Part shown: one piece after another, positions 25,294 to 34,335 of the stretch
Layout: each line of letters opens with the position of its first letter
How positions within the stretch are numbered: position 1 is the first letter of the stretch
Assembly: GCF_012223425.1 (NCBI RefSeq)
Contig: NZ_CP038799.1
Coordinates: 3,766,249-3,830,248 of the forward strand
From: Mycolicibacterium frederiksbergense
GTDB lineage: Bacteria; Actinomycetota; Actinomycetes; Mycobacteriales; Mycobacteriaceae
Direction of reading: 5' to 3'
DNA: 64,000 nt
The notes under the pieces: generated by a model
Databases searched by the model: none
Told to the model about the DNA's origin: nothing
Seen by the model: only the letters and a program-made list of their open reading frames with translations
Translations under genes and position numbers: made by a program

Positions 25294-25965
25294 CTACTTG
25301 GCCGAGACGTTGAACCCGGAGATGATCTGCTCGATCGCCGCGCCCTTGGCCTCGGCGTCGTCGGCGAAGCTGGTGATGGTCAGCTGCACCAGGTATTTCT
25401 GCGCCTTGGGTTCCAGCTGGCCCGGGGCGGGTTTGTCGGGCATCTTCCCGGTGGCGAACACGATGCGGTTGTAGGCCTGCATGCGTTGCCCGCCGACGTC
25501 ATAGGTGCCCTCGATCATCGAGGACGGGAACCCCTTGAAGTCATCGCGAGAACCGTTGAGCTTCTTGAAGTTCTCCGATATCTCCGCGTCGACGTCGGCA
25601 TGCTTGAGTGCCTCGGCGGTGTCGAAATCGCCGTCGAGGGTGAACACCATCAGCATGGCCGTCGGATAGGTCTCGCCGTCGGCGATCACCCGGGTGCCGG
25701 GCGCCAGATTGGTGTTGGTGTAGTCCTGCCAGCCCTTCGGGCGCGGCACCGTCACGGCCAGATCGGTGAGTTTCTCCGGGGCAACCGGTTCCCCCTTGAC
25801 CCCGACGCTCTCCAGGTACGCCGAGAGCGGGACCGTTTCCTCGGAGGTGGTGGGGGTGGGCCGGCTCGGGGTGGTCGCCAGCAGCGACTGGTAGTCCGGG
25901 GTGGCCGCACCGCAGCCGGTCAGCAGCGCCGCCGCTGCCGCCACCACCGCAAGTGCAGCTCTCAC
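25294..25965 (-). CDS. lpqT: lipoprotein LpqT
   Basis: A 223-residue exported lipoprotein with signal peptide and lipobox ALLTGC at residues 13-18. The mature domain belongs to the LpqN/LpqT family (VTVPRPKGWQDYTNTN; MLMVFTLDGDFDTAEAL). The start is GTG and overlaps the arsC stop by 4 nt (GTGA). The position between the pth/rplY block and prs matches Rv1016c. The LpqN-like gene at 4166-4861 is a paralogue. Confidence 0.9.
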   Translation of the reverse strand: MRAALAVVAAAAALLTGCGAATPDYQSLLATTPSRPTPTTSEETVPLSAYLESVGVKGEPVAPEKLTDLAVTVPRPKGWQDYTNTNLAPGTRVIADGETYPTAMLMVFTLDGDFDTAEALKHADVDAEISENFKKLNGSRDDFKGFPSSMIEGTYDVGGQRMQAYNRIVFATGKMPDKPAPGQLEPKAQKYLVQLTITSFADDAEAKGAAIEQIISGFNVSAK

Positions 25966-26300
25966 AAGATCTCGCGGACCTTGTCGATCGGACGTGCCAG
26001 CCGGGTGCCCTTGTCGGTGACGACGAACGGCCGTTCGATCAGGATCGGATGCTGGGCCATGGCATCGAGCAGCTCCTCATCGGAAGCGTCGGCCAAACCC
26101 AGCTCACCGTAGAGGGATTCACGTTTGCGGACGGCCGCACGCACGTCGATACCGGCGTCGGCGATCATCGTGGCCAGCTCGGCCCTGGTGGGCGGGGTCT
26201 TCAGGTACAGCACGACCTCGGGTTCGATACCGAACTCGCGCAACAGTTCCAGGGTCTTGCGTGAGGTCGAGCACTTCGGGTTGTGCAGGATTCGCGACAC
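25962..26300 (-). CDS. arsC: ArsC/Spx-like glutaredoxin-dependent arsenate reductase
   Basis: A 112-residue thioredoxin-fold protein of the ArsC family (YffB/ArsC group). The catalytic Cys lies in HNPKCSTSRKTLELL; the characteristic Arg residues include the one in LIERPFVV. True arsenate reduction is unproven: no other ars genes are nearby. The start is GTG, 1 nt after the prs stop; its own stop overlaps lpqT. So prs-arsC-lpqT form one operon. Confidence 0.88.
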   Translation of the reverse strand: MSRILHNPKCSTSRKTLELLREFGIEPEVVLYLKTPPTRAELATMIADAGIDVRAAVRKRESLYGELGLADASDEELLDAMAQHPILIERPFVVTDKGTRLARPIDKVREIL

Positions 26301-26301
26301 G

Positions 26302-27282
26302 CTAGGCGGATCCGTCGAACAGTCCGGTGACCGAACCGTTGTCGAACACCGCCCGGATGGTGTTGGCCAGCAGCGGCGCGATCGAGAGCACGGTGAGCTG
26401 CGGGAACCGCTTCTCCTCGTTGATCGGCAGGGTGTTGGTGACGATGACCTCGCGGGCGCCGCAGTCGGCCAGGCGCTGGGCCGCCGGGTCGGACAGCACG
26501 CCGTGCGTCGCGGCGATGATCACGTCCTTCGCCCCGTCCTGGCGCAGCAGGTTGACCGCGCCGGCGATGGTGCCGCCGGTGTCGATCATGTCGTCGGTCA
26601 GGATGCAGGTCTTGCCCTTGACCTCGCCGACGACCCGGTTGGACTTGACCTGGTTGGGCACCAGCGGATCACGGGTCTTGTGGATGAAGGCCAGTGGGAC
26701 ACCGCCGAGGGCGTCGGCCCACTTCTCGGCGACGCGCACCCGGCCGGAGTCGGGGGAGACGACGACCTTGTCGGCGTCGGCGTAGTTCTCCGCGATGTAG
26801 CCGGTGAGCAGCTTCTGGGCGCGCATGTGGTCCACGGGGCCGTCGAAGAAACCCTGGATCTGGTCGGTGTGCAGGTCGACGGTGATGATGCGGTCGGCGC
26901 CGGCGGTCTGGTACAGGTCGGCGACCAGCCGGGCGGAGATGGGCTCACGGCCGCGGTGCTTCTTGTCCTGGCGGGCGTACGGGTAGAACGGCAGGATCGC
27001 GGTGATCCGCTTGGCGCTGCCGCGCTTGAGCGCGTCGATCATGAGCAGTTGTTCCATCAGCCACTGGTTCAGCGGTGCGGGATGGCTCTGCAGCACGAAG
27101 GCGTCGCAGCCACGCACGGATTCGTCGAACCGGACGAAGATCTCGCCGTTGGCGAAGTCGCGCGCGGTCTGCGCGGTCACCGGGACGTCGAGTTCCTTGG
27201 CCACCTGCTCGGCCAGCTCGGGGTGGGCCCGACCCGAGAAGAGCATCAGGTTCTTACGGTTGTCGGTCCAGTCGTGGCTCAT
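26302..27282 (-). CDS. prs: ribose-phosphate pyrophosphokinase (PRPP synthetase)
   Basis: A 326-residue enzyme making PRPP from ribose 5-phosphate and ATP, feeding nucleotides, His, Trp and decaprenyl-phosphoryl-arabinose. Visible are the N-terminal LMLFSGRAHPELAEQVA, the catalytic RQDKKHRGREPISARLV flexible region, the metal/ATP site VDLHTDQIQGFF, and the PRPP loop LTDDMIDTGGTIAGA. It follows glmU (88-nt gap) on the same strand. Confidence 0.96.
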   Translation of the reverse strand: MSHDWTDNRKNLMLFSGRAHPELAEQVAKELDVPVTAQTARDFANGEIFVRFDESVRGCDAFVLQSHPAPLNQWLMEQLLMIDALKRGSAKRITAILPFYPYARQDKKHRGREPISARLVADLYQTAGADRIITVDLHTDQIQGFFDGPVDHMRAQKLLTGYIAENYADADKVVVSPDSGRVRVAEKWADALGGVPLAFIHKTRDPLVPNQVKSNRVVGEVKGKTCILTDDMIDTGGTIAGAVNLLRQDGAKDVIIAATHGVLSDPAAQRLADCGAREVIVTNTLPINEEKRFPQLTVLSIAPLLANTIRAVFDNGSVTGLFDGSA

Positions 27283-27370
27283 TTAGGTGCCTTCGCCAGT
27301 CGGGTCGATTACGCGCCAATCGTACGTAGCTTTCCTGGCCGGTCGTGGCCGGGTTACCAGAATGCCAACA

Positions 27371-28819
27371 TCAGGCGTCGGGTTCGGGGGCCCCGGCCTT
27401 GCGTGCGGCGTCGGCGGAGGCACTTGCTGGGCGTTTGCGCAGCACCCAGCCCTCGATGGTGCGCTGAGTGTTGTCCGAGACGGCCAGCGCACCGGGCGGA
27501 ACATCGTCGCGAAGCACGGTGCCCGCCCCGGTGTAGGCGCCGTCCCCGACGGTCACCGGCGCCACGAACATGGTGTCCGAACCGGTCCGGACATGGGAGC
27601 CGATCGTGGTGCGTCGCTTGGTCTCACCGTCGTAGTTGACGAAGACGCTGGAGGCGCCGATATTGCTGTGCTCGCCGATGTCGGCGTCCCCGACATAGGT
27701 CAGGTGCGGCACCTTGGTGCCGGCGCCGATCGTCGAATTCTTGGTCTCGACGAACGCGCCGAGCTTGCCGTCGGCGCCCAGCTCGGTACCCGGGCGCAGG
27801 TAGGTAAACGGTCCGACGGTGGCGCCCGCGCCGATGACCGACAGCTCGCCGTGGGTGCGGACGACCGACGCGCCGTCACCGACCTCCATGGAGCGCAGCG
27901 TGCTGTCCGGCCCGATGGTGCAGTCGGTGCCGATCGCGGTGGCGCCGAGCAGCTGGGTGCCTGGATGCACGACGGTGTCGGGCCCGATCTCCACGTCCAC
28001 GTCGATCCAGGTGGTGGCAGGGTCGACGATCGTCACCCCGGCCCGCTGATGGCGTTCGATGGTGCGGCGGTTCAGTTCGGCGCCCAGCGCGGCGAGCTGG
28101 ACGCGGTCGTTGACCCCGGAAACCTCGATGGTGTCGGCGACATGCTGGGCGCGCACGGTGTGGCCTTCGGCGCGCAGGATGGCCACCGCATCGGTGATGT
28201 ACAGCTCACCCTGGGCGTTGTCGGTGCTCAGCCGGGTCAGCGCCGCCCGCAGCGCGGCGGCGTCGAACGCGTACACCCCGGAGTTGATCTCGGCGATGGC
28301 GCGCTGGGCGTCATCGGCGTCGGCCTGCTCGACGATGGCTGCCACCGCGCCGTCGGCATCGCGGATGATGCGCCCGTACCCGGTCGGGTCGTCCAGCGTG
28401 GTGGTCAGGATGGTCGCCCGGGCACCGGCATGCGCGGCGGTCAGGGTGGCCAGCGTGGCGCCGCCGAGCAACGGCACGTCGGCGGTGGTGACCACCACCG
28501 TGCCGGCGAAATCGTCGGGTAGGCCGGCCAGCCCGACGCCGACGGCGTGCCCGGTGCCGAGTTGTTCCTCCTGCACCACGGTGCTGATCCGGCTGTCGGT
28601 GTGGGCGGCGACCCGGGCCACCTCGTCGTTCACCTGGTCGCGGCCGTGCCCGACCACGACGACGATGTGGCTGGGCGTCAGTGTGGTGAGTGCATGCAGC
28701 ACGTGGGCCAGCATGCTGCGCCCGCCCAGGGGGTGCAGCACCTTGGGGGTGGCCGAGCGCATCCGGGTGCCCGCGCCGGCGGCCAGCACGATCACGGCGG
28801 TTTCGGGGTGTGTGGTCAC
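27371..28819 (-). CDS. glmU: bifunctional UDP-GlcNAc pyrophosphorylase / GlcN-1-P acetyltransferase
   Basis: A 482-residue two-domain enzyme of peptidoglycan and mycolyl-arabinogalactan precursor synthesis. The N-terminal uridylyltransferase motif VLAAGAGTRMRSATPKVLHP and the C-terminal left-handed beta-helix acetyltransferase (hexapeptide repeats from about residue 260; catalytic-region YTGAGTVLRDDVPPGAL) are both present. I chose GTG at 28819 because the upstream open frame runs through the tRNA-Gln gene. It shares a leftward series with prs, arsC and lpqT. Confidence 0.95.
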   Translation of the reverse strand: MTTHPETAVIVLAAGAGTRMRSATPKVLHPLGGRSMLAHVLHALTTLTPSHIVVVVGHGRDQVNDEVARVAAHTDSRISTVVQEEQLGTGHAVGVGLAGLPDDFAGTVVVTTADVPLLGGATLATLTAAHAGARATILTTTLDDPTGYGRIIRDADGAVAAIVEQADADDAQRAIAEINSGVYAFDAAALRAALTRLSTDNAQGELYITDAVAILRAEGHTVRAQHVADTIEVSGVNDRVQLAALGAELNRRTIERHQRAGVTIVDPATTWIDVDVEIGPDTVVHPGTQLLGATAIGTDCTIGPDSTLRSMEVGDGASVVRTHGELSVIGAGATVGPFTYLRPGTELGADGKLGAFVETKNSTIGAGTKVPHLTYVGDADIGEHSNIGASSVFVNYDGETKRRTTIGSHVRTGSDTMFVAPVTVGDGAYTGAGTVLRDDVPPGALAVSDNTQRTIEGWVLRKRPASASADAARKAGAPEPDA

Positions 28820-28903
28820 GTGGCCCTTCCAATCGCGACTGTGCGGTGCGGCGCGCGACGCGCCGCGGGAGGCGTTCGCCGTCGCACGTTCGCGGCCATT
28901 GTG

Positions 28904-28975
28904 CTCCGTCGCCAGGACTCGAACCTGAACTATCTGAACCAAAATCAGAGGTGCTGCCGATTACACCACGACGGA
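28904..28975 (-). tRNA. tRNA-Gln (anticodon UUG)
   Basis: The 72-nt minus-strand sequence folds into a full cloverleaf: acceptor TCCGTCG pairing with CGACGGA, D-arm GTGTAATCGGCAGCAC, anticodon stem TCTGA/TCAGA with loop TTTTGGT giving anticodon TTG, and a T-arm with TTCGAGT. The discriminator base is G, and CCA is not encoded. It sits between glmU and the divergent TetR gene. Confidence 0.93.
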
Positions 28976-28992
28976 CTGATCAACCCGAGACT

Positions 28993-29009
28993 CTAGTCGA
29001 AACCACTAG
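28993..29009. promoter_or_regulatory. candidate TetR operator upstream of the mfd operon
   Basis: CTAGT-N7-ACTAG is a perfect dyad 10 bp before the GTG of the TetR gene. The M. tuberculosis homologue Rv1019 is reported to be an autorepressor that also controls mfd and mazG, so an operator is expected here. Confidence 0.4.
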
Positions 29010-29019
29010 GCTTCCTCGT

Positions 29020-29652
29020 GTGGCCGCACCTGACAAAGAACCTCGTGCGCCTCGCGCCCGGATGACCGGCAGCGAACGTCGTCAACAGCTCATCGAGATC
29101 GCCAAGTCGCTGTTCGCCGAACGCGGCTACGACGGCACCTCCGTCGAGGAGATCGCCCAGCGCGCCAATGTGTCGAAACCGGTGGTCTACGAGCATTTCG
29201 GCGGCAAGGAAGGCCTCTACGCGGTCGTCGTCGACCGGGAGATGTCGACCCTGTTGGACATGATCACCGCCTCGTTGACCCAGAACCGCTCCCGGGTGCG
29301 CGTCGAACTGGTGGCCTTGGCGCTGCTGACCTACGTCGAGGAACGCACCGACGGGTTCCGCATCCTCATCCGGGATTCTCCGGCGGCCATCACCGAGGGC
29401 ACCTACGCGACGCTGCTCAACGACGCGGTCAACCAGGTGGCCTCCATCCTGGCCGGTGACTTCTCCCGGCGCGGACTGGACCCCGACCTGGCGCCGCTGT
29501 ACGCCCAGGCGCTGGTCGGATCGGTCTCGATGACCGCGCAGTGGTGGCTCGATGTCCGTGAGCCGCCCAAGGAGGTGGTGGCCGCGCACGTGGTCAACCT
29601 GTGCTGGAACGGGCTGACGCACCTGGAGTCGGATCCCAAGCTCGAGGATTAG
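29020..29652 (+). CDS. TetR family regulator of the mfd-mazG operon (Rv1019-like)
   Basis: A 210-residue TetR repressor. The HTH spans about residues 20-66 (RQQLIEIAKSLFAERGYDGT; VSKPVVYEHFGGKEGLYAVV). The C-terminal domain carries two Trp residues (AQWWLD) that may line a ligand pocket. I start at GTG 29020; the frame is open further upstream but there crosses the tRNA gene. In M. tuberculosis the equivalent regulator represses itself and the downstream mfd and mazG; the same gene order here (mfd begins 55 nt later) supports that role. Confidence 0.9.
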   Translation: MAAPDKEPRAPRARMTGSERRQQLIEIAKSLFAERGYDGTSVEEIAQRANVSKPVVYEHFGGKEGLYAVVVDREMSTLLDMITASLTQNRSRVRVELVALALLTYVEERTDGFRILIRDSPAAITEGTYATLLNDAVNQVASILAGDFSRRGLDPDLAPLYAQALVGSVSMTAQWWLDVREPPKEVVAAHVVNLCWNGLTHLESDPKLED

Positions 29653-29707
29653 CGTGCCCCCGGCGCGAGATTCGTCACTGCCGGGCGCCGCCTAGGATGG
29701 ACTCATC

Positions 29708-32700
29708 ATGACCGCACCGGGGCACACGCATGTCCAAAACTCGATCGCGGGGCTCGTCGACCTGGCGCTCAGCTCGCCCACCTTCACCGATCTGATCGCC
29801 CGCGCGCAGACCCGCCCGGACTCGCTGGCGATGGCCGGCCCGGCCAGTGCCCGGCTGTTCGCCGCGGCCGCGCTGGCCCGGACCGGCCCGCTGCTGGTGG
29901 TGACCGCCACCGGCCGCGAGGCCGACGACCTGACCGCCGAACTGCAGGCGGTCTTCGGCGACGCCGTCGCGCTGTTTCCGTCCTGGGAGACGCTCCCGCA
30001 TGAGCGGCTCTCACCCGGTGTGGAGACGGTCGGGGCCCGGATGATGCTGCTGCGCAGGCTCGCGCATCCCGAGGACGAACACCTGGGCCCACCGTTGCGG
30101 GTCGTCGTCACCACCACCCGCTCACTGCTGCAGCCGATGGTGGTCGATCTCGGCGACATCGAGCCGGTGACGCTCACGGTCGGTGCCGACTCCGATTTCG
30201 ATGCCACCATCGCCCGGCTGGTGGAGCTGGCCTACACCCGCGTGGACATGGTGGCCAAGCGTGGCGAGTTCGCGGTCCGCGGCGGCATCCTCGACATCTT
30301 CGCGCCGACCGCCGAACATCCGGTGCGCGTGGAGTTCTGGGGTGACGAGGTCTCCGAGATGCGGATGTTCTCGGTCGCCGATCAGCGGTCCATCACCGAG
30401 ATCGAGATCGATCACCTGATTGCCGTCCCGTGCCGGGAGATCCTGCTCAGCGATGCGGTCAAGGAACGTGCCGGCCAGCTTGTCGACGCCGGCCCGCAGA
30501 CCGACAACACCGTCGCCGGCGGTGTCGGCGACATGCTGGCCAAGCTCGCCGAGGGCATCCCGGTCGACGGGATGGAGGCGCTGCTGCCGGTGCTGCAACC
30601 CGACGCGCTGACCCTGCTCACCAGCCACCTGCCCGAGGGCACGCCGGTGCTGGTGTGCGACCCGGAGAAGGTGCGCTCGCGCGCCGCCGACCTGATCCGC
30701 ACCGGCCGGGAATTCCTGGAGGCGTCCTGGTCGGTGGCCGCGATCGGCGGGGCGGCCCCCGTCGATATCGAATCCCTCGGTGGGTCCGGTTTCCGGGACC
30801 TCGACGAGGTGCGGGCCGCGGCCGGATACTGGTGGACGCTGAGCCAGCTCAACGACGGGTCGGCGGTCGAACTCGATGTCCGGCCCGCTCCGTCGGCGCG
30901 TAGTCAGAATGTGGTCGAGGAGATCTTCGCGATGCTGCGCGCGCACGTCGCCACGGGCGGGTTCGCCACCGTGGTGACGCCGGGCACCGGCACCGCACAC
31001 CGGGTGGTCGAGCAGCTCGGCGAATCCGATACGCCGGCAGCGCTGCTGGAGCCCGGCGCGCAGCCCGCCGCCGGTGTGGTCGGCGTGCTCAAGGGCCCAC
31101 TGCACGACGGACTGGTGATCCCGGGGGCCAACCTCGTCATCATCACCGAGACCGACCTCACCGGCAACAGAGTCGCCGCCACCGACGGGAAAAGGCTTGC
31201 CGCCAAACGACGTAACGTCGTCGACCCGCTGGCGCTGACGGCCGGCGACCTGGTGGTGCACGATCAGCACGGCATCGGCAAGTTCGTCGAGATGACCGAA
31301 CGGGTGATCGGCGGTGCGCGCCGCGAATACCTGGTTCTCGAGTACGCGTCGTCCAAACGCGGCGGTGGTACCGACAAGCTGTACGTGCCGATGGATTCGC
31401 TGGACCAGCTGTCCCGCTACGTCGGCGGTCAGGCACCCACCCTGAGCCGGCTCGGCGGCAGTGACTGGACCAATACGAAAACCAAGGCGCGCAAGGCGGT
31501 TCGGGAGATCGCCGGTGAGCTGGTGTCGCTGTACGCCAAGCGCCAGGCGGCCCCCGGCCACGCGTTCGGGCCGGATACCCCGTGGCAGGCCGAGATGGAG
31601 GATGCGTTCGGCTTCACCGAGACCATGGACCAGCTGACCGCCATCACCGAGGTCAAGGCCGACATGGAGAAGCCGGTCCCGATGGACCGGGTGATCTGCG
31701 GTGACGTCGGTTACGGCAAGACCGAGATCGCGGTCCGCGCGGCGTTCAAGGCCGTGCAGGACGGTAAGCAGGTGGCGGTGCTGGTGCCGACCACGCTGCT
31801 GGCCGACCAGCATCTGCAGACGTTCACCGCTCGCACCGCGGGCTTCCCGGTCACCGTGAAAGGCCTGTCCCGCTTCACCGATACGGCCGACTCGAAGGCC
31901 ACGCTGGACGGTATGGCCGACGGTTCGGTAGACATCGTCATCGGCACGCACCGGCTGCTGCAGACCGCGGTGCGCTGGAAGGATCTCGGCCTGGTGATCG
32001 TGGACGAGGAGCAGCGTTTCGGCGTCGAGCACAAGGAACACATCAAGAGCCTGCGCACCCACGTCGACGTCCTGACCATGAGCGCCACCCCGATCCCGCG
32101 GACCCTGGAGATGAGCCTGGCCGGCATCCGCGAGATGTCGACCATCCTCACCCCGCCCGAGGAACGATTCCCGGTGCTCACCTACGTCGGTCCGCACGAC
32201 GACAAGCAGGTCGCCGCGGCACTGCGCCGCGAGTTGCTGCGCGACGGGCAGGCGTTCTACATCCACAACCGGGTCAAGTCGATCGATCAGGCCGCCGCGC
32301 GGGTGCAGGCCATGGTGCCGGAGGCGCGCGTGGTGGTGGCGCACGGTCAGATGGCCGAGGAGAACCTGGAGAAGACCGTCGAGGGCTTCTGGAACCGCGA
32401 CTACGACATCCTGGTCTGCACCACCATCGTCGAGACCGGCCTGGACATCTCCAACGCCAACACCCTGATCGTGGAACGCGCCGATACCTTCGGTCTGTCA
32501 CAGCTGCACCAGCTGCGTGGCCGGGTCGGCCGCAGCCGCGAGCGGGGGTATGCGTACTTCCTGTATCCGCCGGAGGTGCCGTTGACCGAGACCGCCCACG
32601 ACCGGCTGGCCACCATCGCGCAGAACAACGAACTCGGCGCCGGCATGGCGGTTGCCATGAAGGACTTGGAGATTCGCGGTGCGGGCAACGTGCTGGGTAT

Positions 32701-33349
32701 CGAACAGTCCGGCCACGTCGCCGGTGTCGGTTTCGACCTGTACGTGCGGCTGGTCGGTGAGGCCGTCGAGGCCTACCGCGCCGCCGTCGACGGGAAGACC
32801 GTCAGCACCGTGGAGGAACCCAAGGATGTGCGCATCGACCTCCCCGTCGACGCCCACTTCCCACCGGATTACATCGGCAGCGACCGGCTGCGGCTGGAGG
32901 CCTACCGCAGGCTGGCCGCGGCCTCCGATGGCGCCGGGGTGGATCGCGTCATCGAGGAACTCGTCGACCGCTACGGTCCGCTGCCCGAACCGGCGCAGCG
33001 GCTGATCGCGGTGGCGCGGCTGCGGCTGTTGTGCCGCGAGTATGGGGTCACCGAGGTGGCCACGATCTCCGATGCCACCATCAAGGTCGCACCGCTGACG
33101 CTGCTGGACTCCGGTCAGATGCGGCTCAAGCGGGTCTACCCGGGGTCGGCCTACCGGGCAACGACATCGACGGTGCAGATCCCGATTCCGCGGGCCGGCA
33201 CCGGGGTGGGCGCGCCGCGTATCCGCGATCTCGAGCTGCTGCAAGCGGTTGCGGGTCTGCTGCTGGCCCTGGACGGTCGGCCGGCGGGCGAGGTCGACAT
33301 CACCGCCATGGGAGACGGGGCCGCAACTACGCCTGGAGGTGCGCAATGA
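29708..33349 (+). CDS. mfd: transcription-repair coupling factor Mfd
   Basis: A 1213-residue SF2 translocase that displaces RNA polymerase stalled at lesions and recruits UvrA. The N-terminal UvrB-homology region (to about 350) is followed by the CarD-like RNAP-interaction domain (about 500-580; GDLVVHDQHGIGKFVEM). The motor begins with Walker A ICGDVGYGKTEIAVRAA near 660 and DEExQ (IVDEEQRFGVEHKE) near 770. Motif VI is HQLRGRVGRSRERGYAY, and the TRCF regulatory domain is at the C-terminus. Its stop overlaps the mazG ATG (ATGA). Confidence 0.97.
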   Translation: MTAPGHTHVQNSIAGLVDLALSSPTFTDLIARAQTRPDSLAMAGPASARLFAAAALARTGPLLVVTATGREADDLTAELQAVFGDAVALFPSWETLPHERLSPGVETVGARMMLLRRLAHPEDEHLGPPLRVVVTTTRSLLQPMVVDLGDIEPVTLTVGADSDFDATIARLVELAYTRVDMVAKRGEFAVRGGILDIFAPTAEHPVRVEFWGDEVSEMRMFSVADQRSITEIEIDHLIAVPCREILLSDAVKERAGQLVDAGPQTDNTVAGGVGDMLAKLAEGIPVDGMEALLPVLQPDALTLLTSHLPEGTPVLVCDPEKVRSRAADLIRTGREFLEASWSVAAIGGAAPVDIESLGGSGFRDLDEVRAAAGYWWTLSQLNDGSAVELDVRPAPSARSQNVVEEIFAMLRAHVATGGFATVVTPGTGTAHRVVEQLGESDTPAALLEPGAQPAAGVVGVLKGPLHDGLVIPGANLVIITETDLTGNRVAATDGKRLAAKRRNVVDPLALTAGDLVVHDQHGIGKFVEMTERVIGGARREYLVLEYASSKRGGGTDKLYVPMDSLDQLSRYVGGQAPTLSRLGGSDWTNTKTKARKAVREIAGELVSLYAKRQAAPGHAFGPDTPWQAEMEDAFGFTETMDQLTAITEVKADMEKPVPMDRVICGDVGYGKTEIAVRAAFKAVQDGKQVAVLVPTTLLADQHLQTFTARTAGFPVTVKGLSRFTDTADSKATLDGMADGSVDIVIGTHRLLQTAVRWKDLGLVIVDEEQRFGVEHKEHIKSLRTHVDVLTMSATPIPRTLEMSLAGIREMSTILTPPEERFPVLTYVGPHDDKQVAAALRRELLRDGQAFYIHNRVKSIDQAAARVQAMVPEARVVVAHGQMAEENLEKTVEGFWNRDYDILVCTTIVETGLDISNANTLIVERADTFGLSQLHQLRGRVGRSRERGYAYFLYPPEVPLTETAHDRLATIAQNNELGAGMAVAMKDLEIRGAGNVLGIEQSGHVAGVGFDLYVRLVGEAVEAYRAAVDGKTVSTVEEPKDVRIDLPVDAHFPPDYIGSDRLRLEAYRRLAAASDGAGVDRVIEELVDRYGPLPEPAQRLIAVARLRLLCREYGVTEVATISDATIKVAPLTLLDSGQMRLKRVYPGSAYRATTSTVQIPIPRAGTGVGAPRIRDLELLQAVAGLLLALDGRPAGEVDITAMGDGAATTPGGAQ

Positions 33350-34263
33350 CCATCGTCCTGGTGGACCCGCGCCGGCCCTCGCTGGTCCCGGTGGAAGCCG
33401 TCGGCCTGCTCGCCGGTGACGTGCAGTACACCGAGGAGATGCCGATCAAGGTGCCGTGGTCACTGCCCTCGGCGCGGCCGGATTACGACGGTGACCCGGC
33501 CCCGGTGCTGCTGTCCTCGGATCCCGAGCATCCCAGTGTGAAGGCCCGGCTGGCGGCGGGCGAACAGCTGATCGCCTCGCCCGCACCACAGGCCGGAGAG
33601 CGGCTTGTCGACGCGGTCGCGATCATGGACAAGCTGCGCACCGACGGCCCGTGGGAGAGCGAGCAGACCCACGATTCGCTGCGGCGCTACCTGCTGGAGG
33701 AGACCTACGAGCTGTTCGACGCCGTGCGGGGCGGGGACGCCGAGGAACTGCGCGAAGAACTCGGAGATGTGTTGCTGCAGGTGCTCTTTCACGCCCGCAT
33801 CGCCGAGGACGCGCCGGCTCACCCGTTCGGTATCGACGATGTCGCCGACGCGTTGGTCCGCAAGCTGGGCAACCGCGCCGCCGGGGTGCTCGCCGGTCAT
33901 GCGGTGTCACTGGAGGAGCAACTCGCCCAGTGGGAGGAACGCAAACGCCACGAGAAGGTGCGCGATTCCTGCATGGACGATGTGCCGACCGGCCAGCCCG
34001 CCCTGGCGCTGACGCAGAAGGTACTCGAACGCTGCGCCGGAGCGGGCATCCCCGATGAACTGGTCCCCGATTCGCTGCGCGAGGTGCGGATCGGCGTCGA
34101 ATCCGATGCCGAGAACACCCTGCGCACCGCCACTCTGGAGTTCATCGACACGGTCCGCCGGGCCGAACAGGCCGTCAAGGCCGCCCGGGGCGGCGACGCC
34201 ATCGGGGAAACCCCGGCGGAGCAGATCGGCGCCGACGAGTGGCGCGCGCACTGGCCCGCCTGA
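33346..34263 (+). CDS. mazG: nucleoside triphosphate pyrophosphohydrolase MazG
   Basis: A 305-residue NTP-PPase that removes (oxidised or excess) NTPs and dNTPs. The catalytic EExxE...ExxD motif is visible as LLEETYELFDAV followed by EELREELGDVLLQVLFHA at about 125-155. An N-terminal extension of about 90 residues precedes it, as in mycobacterial MazG. The ATG overlaps the mfd stop (ATGA), so the two repair/sanitation genes are coupled and sit under the same TetR. Confidence 0.95.
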   Translation: MTIVLVDPRRPSLVPVEAVGLLAGDVQYTEEMPIKVPWSLPSARPDYDGDPAPVLLSSDPEHPSVKARLAAGEQLIASPAPQAGERLVDAVAIMDKLRTDGPWESEQTHDSLRRYLLEETYELFDAVRGGDAEELREELGDVLLQVLFHARIAEDAPAHPFGIDDVADALVRKLGNRAAGVLAGHAVSLEEQLAQWEERKRHEKVRDSCMDDVPTGQPALALTQKVLERCAGAGIPDELVPDSLREVRIGVESDAENTLRTATLEFIDTVRRAEQAVKAARGGDAIGETPAEQIGADEWRAHWPA

Positions 34264-34270
34264 CCCCACT

Positions 34271-34335
34271 CCGCCGAAACTGTATTCCAGACGACGGGCT
34301 CTCGAACTTTGCCGTCTGGAATACAGTTTCGGCGG
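34271..34335. repeat. perfect 23-bp inverted repeat between mazG and DyP gene
   Basis: Arms at 34271-34293 and 34313-34335 are exact reverse complements (left arm begins CCGCCGAAACTGTATTCCAG) around a 19-nt spacer. It starts 8 nt after the mazG stop and touches the stop codon of the convergent DyP gene, so it could serve as a bidirectional terminator. It is less GC-rich than typical local terminators. Confidence 0.7.

Noticed and set aside
28820..28942. 41-codon N-terminal extension of glmU
   Set aside because: It would overlap the tRNA-Gln gene; GlmU homologues start at the VIVLAAGAGTRM region.
30122..32344. 740-codon minus-strand frame antisense to mfd
   Set aside because: Composition is His/Arg/Gln-rich with no domain; mfd on the plus strand carries every expected motif.
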